The notes: generated by a model from the sequence alone, not told the origin. Shown: positions 1 through 8,749, numbered from the stretch's first letter. The stretch: 13,320 bases of DNA from JARRNO01 sp037384885 (GCA_037384885.1 JARRNO010000030.1:1-13320); one strand, 5' to 3'. Numbers and translations are program-made.

Positions 1-53
1 TCCCGTCCCTTAGGCATGCAAGTTATGACTGTCTCTTCGCGCCTGAAACATTT

Positions 54-66
54 TGACCGGCGGTCA
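54..66. promoter_or_regulatory. 13-bp palindrome, candidate TetR-family operator
   Basis: The sequence reads TGACCG-G-CGGTCA, a perfect inverted repeat of 6-bp arms around one central base. It ends 13 bp before the ATG of the ABC transporter operon. Odd-centred TGACC/GGTCA palindromes just upstream of efflux genes are typical of operators bound by TetR-family repressors, which commonly control drug-type ABC exporters. No regulator gene lies in the window; it could be upstream of the left edge. The palindrome is seen directly. Its role is inference, and no clear -35/-10 pair is visible in the 50 bp before it. Confidence 0.45.
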
Positions 67-79
67 CGTTAGAAGGGCT

Positions 80-1030
80 ATGGGTTCAGTACTGGAAGCG
101 CAGCACCTGGTGAAAAGCTACGGAGATCTGAAAGCCGTCGAAGACGTGTCCCTGCGTCTGGACGCCGGCGAAATCATTGGCCTGCTCGGCCCAAACGGCG
201 CCGGCAAAACGACGACGGTCTCCATGATCGCCGGCCTGCTCGCCCCCGACAGAGGAGACGTCTCCCTCATGGGCCGGCCCGCCTCGTCCAACGGCGAGGT
301 CAAGCGCGCGCTCGGCCTCGTTCCCCAGGACCTGGCGCTTTTCGACGGCCTCACGGCGGAAGCCAACCTTAGACTATTCGGTTCCCTTTACGGGCTGGGA
401 GGCTCCGCCCTCAAGAAGGCCGTGGCCGACGGCCTCGCCTTCGTGGGGCTTTTCGAGAGGGCCTCGAGCCGCGTGAAGACCTTCAGCGGCGGCATGAAGC
501 GCCGGCTGAATCTCGCCGCCGGACTCCTTCACGATCCATCCATTCTGCTTCTCGACGAACCGACGGTCGGTGTGGACCCGCAGAGCCGGAACGCCATCTT
601 CGACATGCTGGAGGTGCTTCGCTCGCAGGGCAAGGCCATCCTGTACACGACGCACTACATGGAAGAAGCCGAGCGCCTGTGCTCCCGGATCGTCATCGTG
701 GACCATGGCCGCGTGCTGGCGGAGGGAACGACCCGCGAGCTGGCCGCCGGCCTGCCCCAGCCCAGGCGCCTGATGGCCGAAGTCCGCCTCCCGAACGGCG
801 GAGACGGCGCGTGGCTTGACGGCGTGCGCGCCCTGCCGGGCTTCAGCGAGGTGTCCTTCAAATCCGGTACTCTGGCCGCCACGGTGGAGGACCTGACCTC
901 GGGCGCCTCGGCGCTGCTGGCGTTTCTTGACGCGCACGGGCTCGAGGTGTCCGGCCTTCAGACGGAGCGCCCGGATTTGGAAACGATCTTTCTCGCGTTG
1001 ACGGGACGGGGCCTGAGGGACGGCGAATGA
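80..1030 (+). CDS. ABC-2 type exporter, ATP-binding protein (DrrA/NatA-like)
   Basis: This is the nucleotide-binding subunit of an ABC exporter. It hydrolyses ATP on the cytoplasmic face to drive substrate export through the permease encoded next. All ABC ATPase motifs are present (residues counted from ATG 80): Walker A GPNGAGKT at 37-44, signature FSGGM at 135-139, Walker B LLLDEP with D159/E160, and the H-loop His192 in TTHYMEEAE. After the ATPase core, a C-terminal extension of about 110 residues ends in LETIFLALTGRG, the type of ending seen in DrrA-like daunorubicin/multidrug ATPases. The start is set at ATG 80 because the family homology begins there and an AGAAGG lies just before it, although the spacing is short. 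A TTG at 53 is in frame, but would put the palindromic operator inside the gene. The stop overlaps the permease ATG (ATGA), implying translational coupling. The substrate cannot be told from sequence. Confidence 0.94.
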   Translation: MGSVLEAQHLVKSYGDLKAVEDVSLRLDAGEIIGLLGPNGAGKTTTVSMIAGLLAPDRGDVSLMGRPASSNGEVKRALGLVPQDLALFDGLTAEANLRLFGSLYGLGGSALKKAVADGLAFVGLFERASSRVKTFSGGMKRRLNLAAGLLHDPSILLLDEPTVGVDPQSRNAIFDMLEVLRSQGKAILYTTHYMEEAERLCSRIVIVDHGRVLAEGTTRELAAGLPQPRRLMAEVRLPNGGDGAWLDGVRALPGFSEVSFKSGTLAATVEDLTSGASALLAFLDAHGLEVSGLQTERPDLETIFLALTGRGLRDGE

Positions 1031-2322
1031 TGAAAGCACTGAAAGCCCTCGTGGGCAAGGATCTGAGCCTGTTCTTCTCCGACCGCCGGGCGGTGGTGCT
1101 TTCCTTCGCCGCGCCCATCGTCATTGCGGCCTTTTTCGGCTTTCTCTTTTTGGGCAGCAGCAGCGATCGCGGCAAGATCGACCTGCGCGTGGCCGATCTC
1201 GACCACAGCGCCGTGTCGCGGTCCATCACCGAAGCGCTCGCGAAGGACTCGAACCTGGACGTCAAGCCGGCGGCCACGGCCGCGCAGGCCCGGGAGCTGG
1301 TCCGCAAGGGCAAGGCCACCGCGGCGGTGGTCTTTCCGGAACATTTCGGCCGCGATGCAGTGGACGCCTTCTTCCGCCAGCAGAACAAGCCGGCCCTGAC
1401 GCTCCTCGAGGACCCGTCACACAGCGCCGAGGCGGGAATGATCGAAGGCATTCTCACCGAACACGTCATGCAGGTGGTCAGCAAGGAGGCCTTTACCGGC
1501 GCCGCGGGCATGCAGAGCGTCCGCCGGTCCCTCGGCGAGGTCGAAAACAACAAGACCATGGCGCCTTCGGACAAGAAGGACCTGACCTCCATTCTGCAGG
1601 GCGTTTTGAACCTGAATGAGCGCAACGCGGAGACGGGAAGCAGCACACCGACCATCCGGGGAGGCATCGGCGTTCCCTACGTCACCAAGACAGAGGCGGT
1701 CACGGCGCACAAGGGCGTGGCCTACAATTCCTATTCCCACTCCTTCGGCGGGATGGCCCTGCAGTTCATCCTGATGGCGGCCATCGAGTTCGGCATGGCG
1801 ATTCTGCTGGAGCGCCGCACGGGCATCTGGAAGCGCCTCATGGCGGCCCCGCTTCGCCGCTCCACGCTGCTGATGGCCCGGGGCGTCAGCGGCGCCGTGA
1901 TTTCCCTCTGCATCTTTCTGGTATGCATGGGTTTCGGCATGGTCGTCTTCGGCATCCGTATCCAGGGAAGCTGGGCCGGTTTCCTTTTGCTGGCCGTCGC
2001 CTACTCCCTGATGGCCTCGGCCTTCGGCCTCTTTCTCGCGGCCCTCGGGCGGACTCCCGAAGCGACCCGCGGGCTCGCCGTGTTCGCCGTTTTGATTCTC
2101 GTTATGCTGGGCGGGGCCTGGGTGCCGGCCTTCATCTTTCCCGCCTGGCTCCAGAAAGCCACCCTCCTTCTTCCCACCCGATGGGCCATGGACGCTCTCG
2201 ACGCCGTCACCTGGCGCGGGCTCGGGCTGGCTTCGGCGCTCCCGGCCGTGGCCATCGTCCTGGCCTTCACTGTGCTTTTCGCCCTCATCGCCATCTGGAA
2301 ATTTCCCGCAGAAGAAAGCTGA
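1027..2322 (+). CDS. ABC-2 type exporter, permease protein
   Basis: This is the membrane subunit partnering the preceding ATPase, 431 residues. One TM helix lies at about residues 22-43. A long extracytoplasmic domain follows (about 45-235), then a C-terminal block of about five hydrophobic segments, near 241-263, 289-311, 316-341, 350-375 and 402-424. This is the ABC2_membrane_3/NatB-like layout: one helix, a large external domain, then the conserved ABC-2 core. The segment around ERRTGIWKRLMAAPLRRS before the third helix is the amphipathic coupling region typical of ABC-2 permeases. The gene begins inside the ATPase stop (ATGA), so the two are made together, and a functional exporter would be two of each. 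ATG 1030 is an equally possible start, three bases later. Such pairs export drugs, lipids or polymers; nothing here identifies the substrate. The stop is followed within two bases by a hairpin and the 84-bp dispersed repeat. Confidence 0.93.
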   Translation: MMKALKALVGKDLSLFFSDRRAVVLSFAAPIVIAAFFGFLFLGSSSDRGKIDLRVADLDHSAVSRSITEALAKDSNLDVKPAATAAQARELVRKGKATAAVVFPEHFGRDAVDAFFRQQNKPALTLLEDPSHSAEAGMIEGILTEHVMQVVSKEAFTGAAGMQSVRRSLGEVENNKTMAPSDKKDLTSILQGVLNLNERNAETGSSTPTIRGGIGVPYVTKTEAVTAHKGVAYNSYSHSFGGMALQFILMAAIEFGMAILLERRTGIWKRLMAAPLRRSTLLMARGVSGAVISLCIFLVCMGFGMVVFGIRIQGSWAGFLLLAVAYSLMASAFGLFLAALGRTPEATRGLAVFAVLILVMLGGAWVPAFIFPAWLQKATLLLPTRWAMDALDAVTWRGLGLASALPAVAIVLAFTVLFALIAIWKFPAEES

Positions 2323-2324
2323 AT

Positions 2325-2417
2325 GGCCGCATAGCGGCCAGTGATTCGTGAATCGTGTCTGGTGTTTAGTTCGCGGGACATCCTTAGCGGGCCAAGATTC
2401 CCATGGCCTGCCTTCGC
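2325..2417 (+). repeat. Dispersed 84-bp repeat with hairpins, copy A
   Basis: Bases 2334-2417 match 8666-8749 in the same orientation at 82 of 84 positions; the two differences are at 2358 and 2359. The copy opens two bases after the permease stop with a hairpin: GGCCGC at 2325-2330, loop ATA, GCGGCC at 2334-2339. Two more small inverted repeats follow: GATTC/GAATC at 2343-2354 and GGCCA/TGGCC at 2390-2408. No T-run follows any of them, so these are not classic intrinsic terminators. The arrangement looks like a REP- or MITE-type intergenic element placed after a gene end. It may instead be a conserved RNA structure at transcript 3' ends. Confidence 0.85.
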
Positions 2418-2501
2418 AGGCTCTGTGGGCTCTGTATGGTCAGTGACTGTCAATTCACGGCTGGTTCCCAATGGAACAAGGCGCGGGGGCGTCCGGTCCT
2501 G

Positions 2502-2507
2502 TATAAT
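2502..2507 (+). promoter_or_regulatory. Candidate -10 box for the macroglobulin gene
   Basis: A perfect TATAAT stands 22 bp before the ATG of the next gene, in an otherwise GC-rich stretch. No good -35 hexamer is seen at the expected distance (around 2479-2484). Transcription would start near 2513-2515, giving a leader of about 15 bases. This promoter would separate the macroglobulin gene from the upstream ABC operon. Confidence 0.5.
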
Positions 2508-2516
2508 GTAAACATT

Positions 2517-2524
2517 AAAGGGGG
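2517..2524 (+). promoter_or_regulatory. Ribosome-binding site of the macroglobulin gene
   Basis: AAAGGGGG precedes the ATG at 2530 with five bases between. This is a strong purine-rich site that fixes this start codon, immediately followed by a signal-peptide-like N-terminus. Confidence 0.7.
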
Positions 2525-2529
2525 AATCC

Positions 2530-5500
2530 ATGCGCCATTCCGTCCTGCCCGGACGCACGTCCGGCGTGCTGTTGTGCCTTGTCCTGGTCTTTGCCGCCGC
2601 AGGTGCGGCGCCTTCCATGTATCAGGCCCGCGATTCCAAAAACGCCGAGGCCCCGGGCCATGCCTACAAGGATATCCAAGCACGGGCCGACGCCCTTTAC
2701 GCCAAGGGCGATTACAGCCGGGCGGCGAAAGCTTACGCCGACGCGCTGAAGGCCGCCCCAAAGGACAAGAAGCGATGGCTCACCTTCCGCCAGGCGGACG
2801 CGGCCTGGCGAGGCAGGCCGGCTGCGGGCGAGCCGGAATTGGCGTACGCTCTCGACACGTTGAGACGCCTCGCCCAGCCCCCCTCCGGCGGCGCCCGCCC
2901 GGACCGGACCTGGGCCGAAAGCCAGGAATCACTGGGGGACTTCTCACTCCAGCCCGGTATGGCCTTCGATTGGGCCCAGGCCTGGCATCATGACCGCAAG
3001 GCCTTGAACTGGTGGGCCGGTTCCACCGATCTTGCACTGGCCCGCAAGCGGTACCTTGCCATCGCCTTCAAGTGCGCCGGGCCGTTCGAAAATGGCCGAT
3101 CCGGCCTGCCGAATGACGGCGCCGGGCCGCCGCTCCCCCTATCCCTGGCCGACGGCGCGGTCAAAATCGCCACAACGCCGGCGGAAAAGGCCCACGCGGA
3201 ATTTCTCCTGGGGATGGCGTTGCTGCAGGCAAACGATCCGGAAACGGCGGACCGCACCGCCTCGGCTTTCGAGGCCGCACTCGACGCGCCGGAAAGCAGC
3301 TCCTGGTATGCCGCCGCGCTGTATTGGTACGGCCTGTGGAGTGCGGGCGACGGGAACTTTCCCGAAGAACAGGGGGCCGACTGCGCCCGCGCCGTCGCTC
3401 TTTTCAAGAAACTGAGTACCGATTTCACCAACAAGGACACTCCATACTGGGCCCAGGCCCGGGACTGGCTGGCCGCCCATCGCCGGAATCCGCTGTCGCT
3501 GGTGGTGTCAACGGTCTTTCTCCCGGGGTCGCAGCCGGAGTTTGACCTCTGGTTCCGCCGCCAGCCGGTGGTGCGCTTCGCACTCTACCGGGTCGACCTG
3601 GCCGGCGCCGGTGTCAGAAAGATTCCGGGGCCTGCGGACCGGAGCGACGACAACTGGACGGAGTCGCTCGACCTCAAGGGCCTGAAGCCGGTGCGCACCT
3701 GGAAAAAATCCTTCAAGGGCCCGCCCGCCTGCAATCTTACCGTTAGGCACTTTTCCCTGGACTGGATGCCTCCGCGCGGCGCTTACATCCTCGAAGCGAA
3801 GGCGGACGGTGCTCACGCGAGAGAGCTGATCCTCGTGACCGATGCGGCCCTTATCGTCAAACGTACCGCGGCGCAGGCCGTGGTCTTCATGTGCGGAGCC
3901 GAGCATGGCGCGCCCGTTGCCGGGGCCAGGATCCGCCTGCTCGACAAGGAGACCGGCTGGCATGCGGAAGCTGCCGCCGGCGCCGGCCATGTGGCGCTCT
4001 TCCATCTTCCGGCTTCCGAGGCCGGATCGCGCCTAATCGCCGTGGGGCGAGCCGGCAGCCGGCAGGCCTTCGCCCACGTGAAGGGCGTCAGCCAACCCTC
4101 TGATAACGGGAGGCAGATCTTCTACGCCGTCACCGACCGCCCGGCGTACCGCCCCGGCGACAAGGCACACTGGAAAGTCACGGTCCGCCGGGAGGCGGGC
4201 AAGCGCCTCGAGACACCCGCCGGTGAAAAGATCCGGTACCAAATATCGGACCCGCAGGGCGGCAAGGTGAAGGAGGGCGTCCTCACCCTCAACGATTTCG
4301 GATCGGCCTGGGCGTCGCTGACGCTCCCGCCCCAGTCCATGCTGGGTGAATATCACATAGACTTTTTCAAGCCGGAAACCGGCGACAATGAGTCGGCCGA
4401 CTCTTTGTTCATGGGTTCGGCGGTTCTCTTCCGGGTGGAAGAATACAAGCTGCCGGATTTCAACGTCACCGTCAGGACGTCCAAGAGCGGCAAACCCAAG
4501 GTGTTCGTTCCTTCGCAGGAGATCAAGGCCTCCATCCAAGCCGGCTATTACTCGGGCGAGCCGGTGGCGGACGCCCGGGTGGAAGTGGCCGTGTACGCCA
4601 GGCCCTTCACCCGCCCCTCGCCCTCTCAATCTGAAATCCCCTGGCTGAAGAACGATCAAGACCGGCCGGGACAAGAATCCTTTCCCTCCCGGCCCGTCCA
4701 GCGTGAGACGATCCAGACCGATGCCTCGGGACACGCAGAATACCGGTACCAGCCTCCCGGCGACGGCGTGGATACGCAGTACAAGATCGTAGCCCGGGTC
4801 ACCGACGCCTCCCGCCGAATGGTTTCAGGGGAGGGGTACGCGCTGGTCAGCGGCCACCCTTTCTACGCGGACCTTTCCACGCGGGAAACCGTATACAGGG
4901 CCGGCGGATCGGTGAATGTCCAGGTCCGGATCACAGACGCCTTCGGCCGTCCCAAGGTGGGCAGGGGAACTCTGACTCTCACGCGCACGGAAACGCGGGA
5001 GGTCTGGCGCGACCCGAAGGGCAAGACAGTGGAGGGCGAGGCCCTGAAGAAGGCCAAAGCGCGGTTCAAAAAGTTTCCCCCGCCGCCGAAGAAGAAGGGC
5101 GGCCCTTCCTGGTCGCTGGTCAGAACCTACCCCGTGGAGGTGCTGGTGGCGACGAAAAAGGTTTCGGCTGGACATTCTGGAAAGGCCTCCGAACGTTTCG
5201 AACTCCCCAAGCCGGGGCCCTACACCGCGCGGTGGACGGACGAGTCGGGCTACCAGGGCGGACCGGGCGGGCAGACTTCCTTTCTCGCAGCCGGTTCGGA
5301 CGTCAAACCCCTTCGCCTGAAGAGCGCCGGTTTCCAGCTCATCCTTTCGCGCCACATGGTGAATCCGGGCGAACCGGTGCGGGCCCTCGTCGTTTCCCCG
5401 CTCAAGCGGGGCTACGTTCTGGTGGGCCTGGAGGGAGGCCGCCTCCACGGCTTTCACGTGGTGCACCTGGCCGGAACGACAGGCATCATCGAGCTGAAAG

Positions 5501-8500
5501 CGGGAACGGGCGACAGCCCTAACACCTGGGTCAGCGCGGACATGATCAATAAAAGAAAGCACTATCACGCCTTCAGCGCAGTGACCGTGCCCGCCCTCTC
5601 GCACTCGTTGCGCGTGGTGCTGAAGCCCAACCGCGAGACCTACCGGCCGCGGCAGGCGGGAACCTGGCAGATCACCACGCTGGACGCCTCGGGAAGACCC
5701 GTGCGGGCGGAGGTGTCCCTGGCCGTGGCGGACCGGGCGGTATTCGCCGTTCAAAAGGACTATGCGCCCGATCCCCGCGAGGTCTTCCTGAGCTGGCAGC
5801 GAGGCACGGCGAGCGTCACGGACACCAGTTTCGCCCAGAACTACATCAAGCTGCTCCCGGAATCAAAGAAGGGAATAAAGGGCCCCGAGGTCCGGCAGGT
5901 CGTCAGGGGGCGGGTCGTGGATGAAAGGGGAGTGCCCATACTGGGCGCCTTGCTGACGGCGACGGCTCCAAACATGGCCGGATCCCGGGGAACTGCGACC
6001 GATGTGAACGGCCGGTTCAACCTCCCGCTTCCCGCCGGGGCTAATTGCCAGATTAAGGTGAACGCTGAGGGTTTCAACACGGTGATCCGGAAGGGCATCC
6101 GGGTCACGAAAGACCGGGCCATCACGGTGAATTTTACGCTGAGTAAAGGAGCGACTGCGATTCTGGTCACCGCGGCCGCGCCACAGGGCGTACCGGGTAG
6201 CGTGGAGGGCGGCGGCGTCCCGGACGGCGTGGCCGGAGGTGTGATGGGTGGGGTGATAGGCGGTGTGAAGGGCAAACCCCTCAAGGGGCCAGAGAATCAA
6301 TACAACGTGAATTATCTCGCTCCGAGCGAGGTCGCCTCGGGCGTCCGGACGGCGGCCGTCGTGGTGCGGCACGAATTCAGCAAGACAGCCTTCTGGAAGC
6401 CCGGCGTGGTGACGAACAAGCAAGGGCGAGCGGTGGTGCGCCTCGACTACCCCGACAGCCTCACGCGCTGGCAGGCCACGGCCAAGGTCGAAACGGCCGG
6501 TAACGAATTCGGCGCAGCCTCCGCGAGCGTCCGAACCCACCAGGACCTCACCGTCCGTCTGGAATGCCCGCGGTTCCTCATCAACGGAGACACTTCGACC
6601 GTATCCGCGCTGATCCAGAATTCGGGCGCACATCCCCTCACGGTGACGGCCCGCTTGAAGGCGGACGGTGTGAAGCCGGCCGACGGCGCCCTTTCACGAA
6701 GCGGGGTACATGTTCCCGCGAAAGGCTGGACGCGCGTGGACTGGAAAATCTTGGCGGACCGGCCCGGCAAGGCATCCTTCCAGGTGGAAGCGCTCGGATC
6801 GAATGCATCGGACGCCATGAGCAGAACGATCCGCGTCCTTCCCCACGGCCTGGCCGTCACGGCCTCGGCTTCGGGACAGTCGTCCAAGGGCGACCTCGAG
6901 CTTCACCTGGATCTTCCGGAAGCGAGGGCTCCGGGATCGACTTCACTGGAAATCCAGGTCTCTCCCGGCCCCACCGCCGCCATCCTGGATGCCCTTCCCT
7001 ACCTGGCCGGATATCCGTACGGATGCACGGAACAGACCATGAGCCGGTTCCTGCCGTCGGTGGTGGCCGCGGACGCACTTAGGAAGCAAGGGCTTTCCCC
7101 CGAAGAAGCCGCGCGCGAGGTGCTCGGCGCAAAAGTGAAGCCTGCCCCAGGCCGTGAACCTCGACTCGCAAAGCACGACCTCGGAAAGCTGAAAGACATG
7201 GTGAACCGGGGCCTCGCCCGGCTTTACGGCTTTCACCACACCGACGGAGGCTGGGGTTGGTGGAAGCACGACAACAGCGACCCCTTCATGACCGCATACG
7301 TGCTCGGCGGGCTGTGCACGGCGCGCGAAAGCGGCGTCCACGTCCCGGCCGGAATCATCCTGAACACCCAGGAATTTCTTATCACCCGTCTTCAGAACAC
7401 CTCCGGAAACGACAACCTCTCGGCGTGGATGCTTTACGCCGCGGCGCGGGCCGAAGTCATCCTCGAAGCGGCATCTTATAAAGACACGACACGAAAAGGC
7501 CGCGTCGAAAGTGCATTGGACGCCTTGTGGGACCGCCGTCAAGACCTTTCCCCCTACGGCCAGGCGCTGCTGGTCCTGAGCGCTCATGCACTCGGACAGA
7601 AATCGCGGGCGAAGGACCTCGCCCGTCTCCTGGAAAAGGAGGCAGCCGAAGAAACGGCCGGCGGGCAGCGGCTGGCCTCGTGGAGCACCGGGGGACAGTG
7701 GCTGCGCTGGTGGCAAAGCCCCACGGAAACCACGGCATTCGTCCTTCGGGCGCTGGTGGCCGCCGATCCCGGAAGTTCCGTGGTGCAGCCTGCCGTCGCG
7801 TGGCTGCTCGCACACCGGACCGGCGCCCACTGGACGAGTACGCGCGACACGGCGATGGCCGTCCTCGCGCTCAACGCCTATCTCTCTTACAACCACGAAA
7901 GAGCGTCGTTCGGATCGGTAACGGTCCGGCTCAACGGTCACACGGTGAAGCGCTTGAAGGGATCCGGCCCCGCGCCGGGCGGCACCCGGTTTGCGGTGGA
8001 TCCATCGCTCATCCGCGAAGGCGACAATGAGGTCAAGGTGCGGCGCCACGGACGCAGCGAAGCCCTTTACGTTTCGGCCCTGGCCCGGTACTACACGAAT
8101 GAAGACCCCGTGAAAGCCCGGAGCGCAGGACTCCAGATTCAACGCAGCTACACCTACCTCAGGCGGGTCCCCACGCTATTGAAGGGAGACATCTTCGTAC
8201 CCGCCGCGCTTAAGGACGGTGACAGCATCCCCGCCGGCGCCCGGGTCATGTGTACCTTGACTCTCAAAACGGACCGCCAGGCGGATTACCTGATGATCGA
8301 GGACAACAAGCCCGCGGGCCTGGAAAGCCCCCTGCTCACGAGCGGCGGCGATCTGGACGCCGTCCGGTTGGATCACACCTCTCAGTCCGTGAGCGTTTAC
8401 CAGGAACTCAAGGATACGAAGACCGCCTTCTTCATCACCCATCTCCCCTCGGGAACCTGGACCATTCAGTACGAGCTTTACGCCCAGCAGCCCGGGCGCT

Positions 8501-8631
8501 ACCACGCCATGCCGGCCCTGGCAGAGGAAATGTATAGGCCCCACATCCGCGCCAACAGCGGCGAGATGAGGATGACCGTACGGCCGCGATCCGGCCCCGC
8601 CAAATCTGGAAGGCAGGAAGTGAAAAGGTGA
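2530..8631 (+). CDS. Secreted alpha-2-macroglobulin family protein with thioester motif and inserted regulatory-like domain
   Basis: A 2033-residue bacterial alpha-2-macroglobulin-like protein. In this family, cleavage of a bait region by an attacking protease exposes a Cys-Gln thioester that covalently traps the protease. Seen in order: signal peptide (about 1-27, hydrophobic core then AAGAAPS, no lipobox Cys); TPR-like helices near 48-85; a chain of beta-rich macroglobulin domains, with MG2 marked by TDRPAYRPGDKAHW near 534-546; a carboxypeptidase-regulatory-like domain at about 1125-1204; a Gly/Val-rich linker at 1220-1248; the A2M domain with FSKTAFWKPG from 1283; thioester motif C1499-T-E-Q1502 in YPYGCTEQTMSRF; the alpha-helical thioester domain with GGWGWW near 1573-1578; and a C-terminal domain with AEEMYRP at 1998-2004. 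It is longer than E. coli YfhM (about 1650), mainly through the N-terminal region and the insert. No pbpC neighbour, the usual partner of YfhM-type genes, is present. It has its own -10 box and RBS and is flanked by direct repeats. The family call is firm; protease trapping in vivo is inferred. Confidence 0.93.
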   Translation: MRHSVLPGRTSGVLLCLVLVFAAAGAAPSMYQARDSKNAEAPGHAYKDIQARADALYAKGDYSRAAKAYADALKAAPKDKKRWLTFRQADAAWRGRPAAGEPELAYALDTLRRLAQPPSGGARPDRTWAESQESLGDFSLQPGMAFDWAQAWHHDRKALNWWAGSTDLALARKRYLAIAFKCAGPFENGRSGLPNDGAGPPLPLSLADGAVKIATTPAEKAHAEFLLGMALLQANDPETADRTASAFEAALDAPESSSWYAAALYWYGLWSAGDGNFPEEQGADCARAVALFKKLSTDFTNKDTPYWAQARDWLAAHRRNPLSLVVSTVFLPGSQPEFDLWFRRQPVVRFALYRVDLAGAGVRKIPGPADRSDDNWTESLDLKGLKPVRTWKKSFKGPPACNLTVRHFSLDWMPPRGAYILEAKADGAHARELILVTDAALIVKRTAAQAVVFMCGAEHGAPVAGARIRLLDKETGWHAEAAAGAGHVALFHLPASEAGSRLIAVGRAGSRQAFAHVKGVSQPSDNGRQIFYAVTDRPAYRPGDKAHWKVTVRREAGKRLETPAGEKIRYQISDPQGGKVKEGVLTLNDFGSAWASLTLPPQSMLGEYHIDFFKPETGDNESADSLFMGSAVLFRVEEYKLPDFNVTVRTSKSGKPKVFVPSQEIKASIQAGYYSGEPVADARVEVAVYARPFTRPSPSQSEIPWLKNDQDRPGQESFPSRPVQRETIQTDASGHAEYRYQPPGDGVDTQYKIVARVTDASRRMVSGEGYALVSGHPFYADLSTRETVYRAGGSVNVQVRITDAFGRPKVGRGTLTLTRTETREVWRDPKGKTVEGEALKKAKARFKKFPPPPKKKGGPSWSLVRTYPVEVLVATKKVSAGHSGKASERFELPKPGPYTARWTDESGYQGGPGGQTSFLAAGSDVKPLRLKSAGFQLILSRHMVNPGEPVRALVVSPLKRGYVLVGLEGGRLHGFHVVHLAGTTGIIELKAGTGDSPNTWVSADMINKRKHYHAFSAVTVPALSHSLRVVLKPNRETYRPRQAGTWQITTLDASGRPVRAEVSLAVADRAVFAVQKDYAPDPREVFLSWQRGTASVTDTSFAQNYIKLLPESKKGIKGPEVRQVVRGRVVDERGVPILGALLTATAPNMAGSRGTATDVNGRFNLPLPAGANCQIKVNAEGFNTVIRKGIRVTKDRAITVNFTLSKGATAILVTAAAPQGVPGSVEGGGVPDGVAGGVMGGVIGGVKGKPLKGPENQYNVNYLAPSEVASGVRTAAVVVRHEFSKTAFWKPGVVTNKQGRAVVRLDYPDSLTRWQATAKVETAGNEFGAASASVRTHQDLTVRLECPRFLINGDTSTVSALIQNSGAHPLTVTARLKADGVKPADGALSRSGVHVPAKGWTRVDWKILADRPGKASFQVEALGSNASDAMSRTIRVLPHGLAVTASASGQSSKGDLELHLDLPEARAPGSTSLEIQVSPGPTAAILDALPYLAGYPYGCTEQTMSRFLPSVVAADALRKQGLSPEEAAREVLGAKVKPAPGREPRLAKHDLGKLKDMVNRGLARLYGFHHTDGGWGWWKHDNSDPFMTAYVLGGLCTARESGVHVPAGIILNTQEFLITRLQNTSGNDNLSAWMLYAAARAEVILEAASYKDTTRKGRVESALDALWDRRQDLSPYGQALLVLSAHALGQKSRAKDLARLLEKEAAEETAGGQRLASWSTGGQWLRWWQSPTETTAFVLRALVAADPGSSVVQPAVAWLLAHRTGAHWTSTRDTAMAVLALNAYLSYNHERASFGSVTVRLNGHTVKRLKGSGPAPGGTRFAVDPSLIREGDNEVKVRRHGRSEALYVSALARYYTNEDPVKARSAGLQIQRSYTYLRRVPTLLKGDIFVPAALKDGDSIPAGARVMCTLTLKTDRQADYLMIEDNKPAGLESPLLTSGGDLDAVRLDHTSQSVSVYQELKDTKTAFFITHLPSGTWTIQYELYAQQPGRYHAMPALAEEMYRPHIRANSGEMRMTVRPRSGPAKSGRQEVKR

Positions 8632-8657
8632 AGAAGAAAAGGCCGTTGTGCGGATGA

Positions 8658-8749
8658 GCCGCGTTGCGGCCAGTGATTCGTGAATCGTGAGTGGTGTTTA
8701 GTTCGCGGGACATCCTTAGCGGGCCAAGATTCCCATGGCCTGCCTTCGC
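8658..8749 (+). repeat. Dispersed 84-bp repeat with hairpins, copy B
   Basis: Bases 8666-8749 match copy A (2334-2417) at 82 of 84 positions, in the same orientation. This copy starts 26 bases after the macroglobulin stop. Its opening hairpin is shorter than in copy A: GCCGC at 8658-8662, loop GTT, GCGGC at 8666-8670. The loop sequence differs while the inner stem is kept. The two later inverted repeats (GATTC/GAATC and GGCCA/TGGCC) are identical to copy A. Together the copies bracket the macroglobulin gene. Confidence 0.85.

Noticed and set aside
53..79. TTG 53 as the start of the ABC ATPase
   Set aside because: No ribosome-binding site precedes it, the added residues have no family homology, and it would place the palindromic operator within the gene.
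6943..8142. Long minus-strand ORF (399 codons) antisense to the macroglobulin, and similar ones at 4825-5754 and 4033-4734
   Set aside because: High-GC coding DNA leaves long open antisense frames. The translations are low-complexity, lack recognisable motifs, and the plus-strand gene has full domain support.
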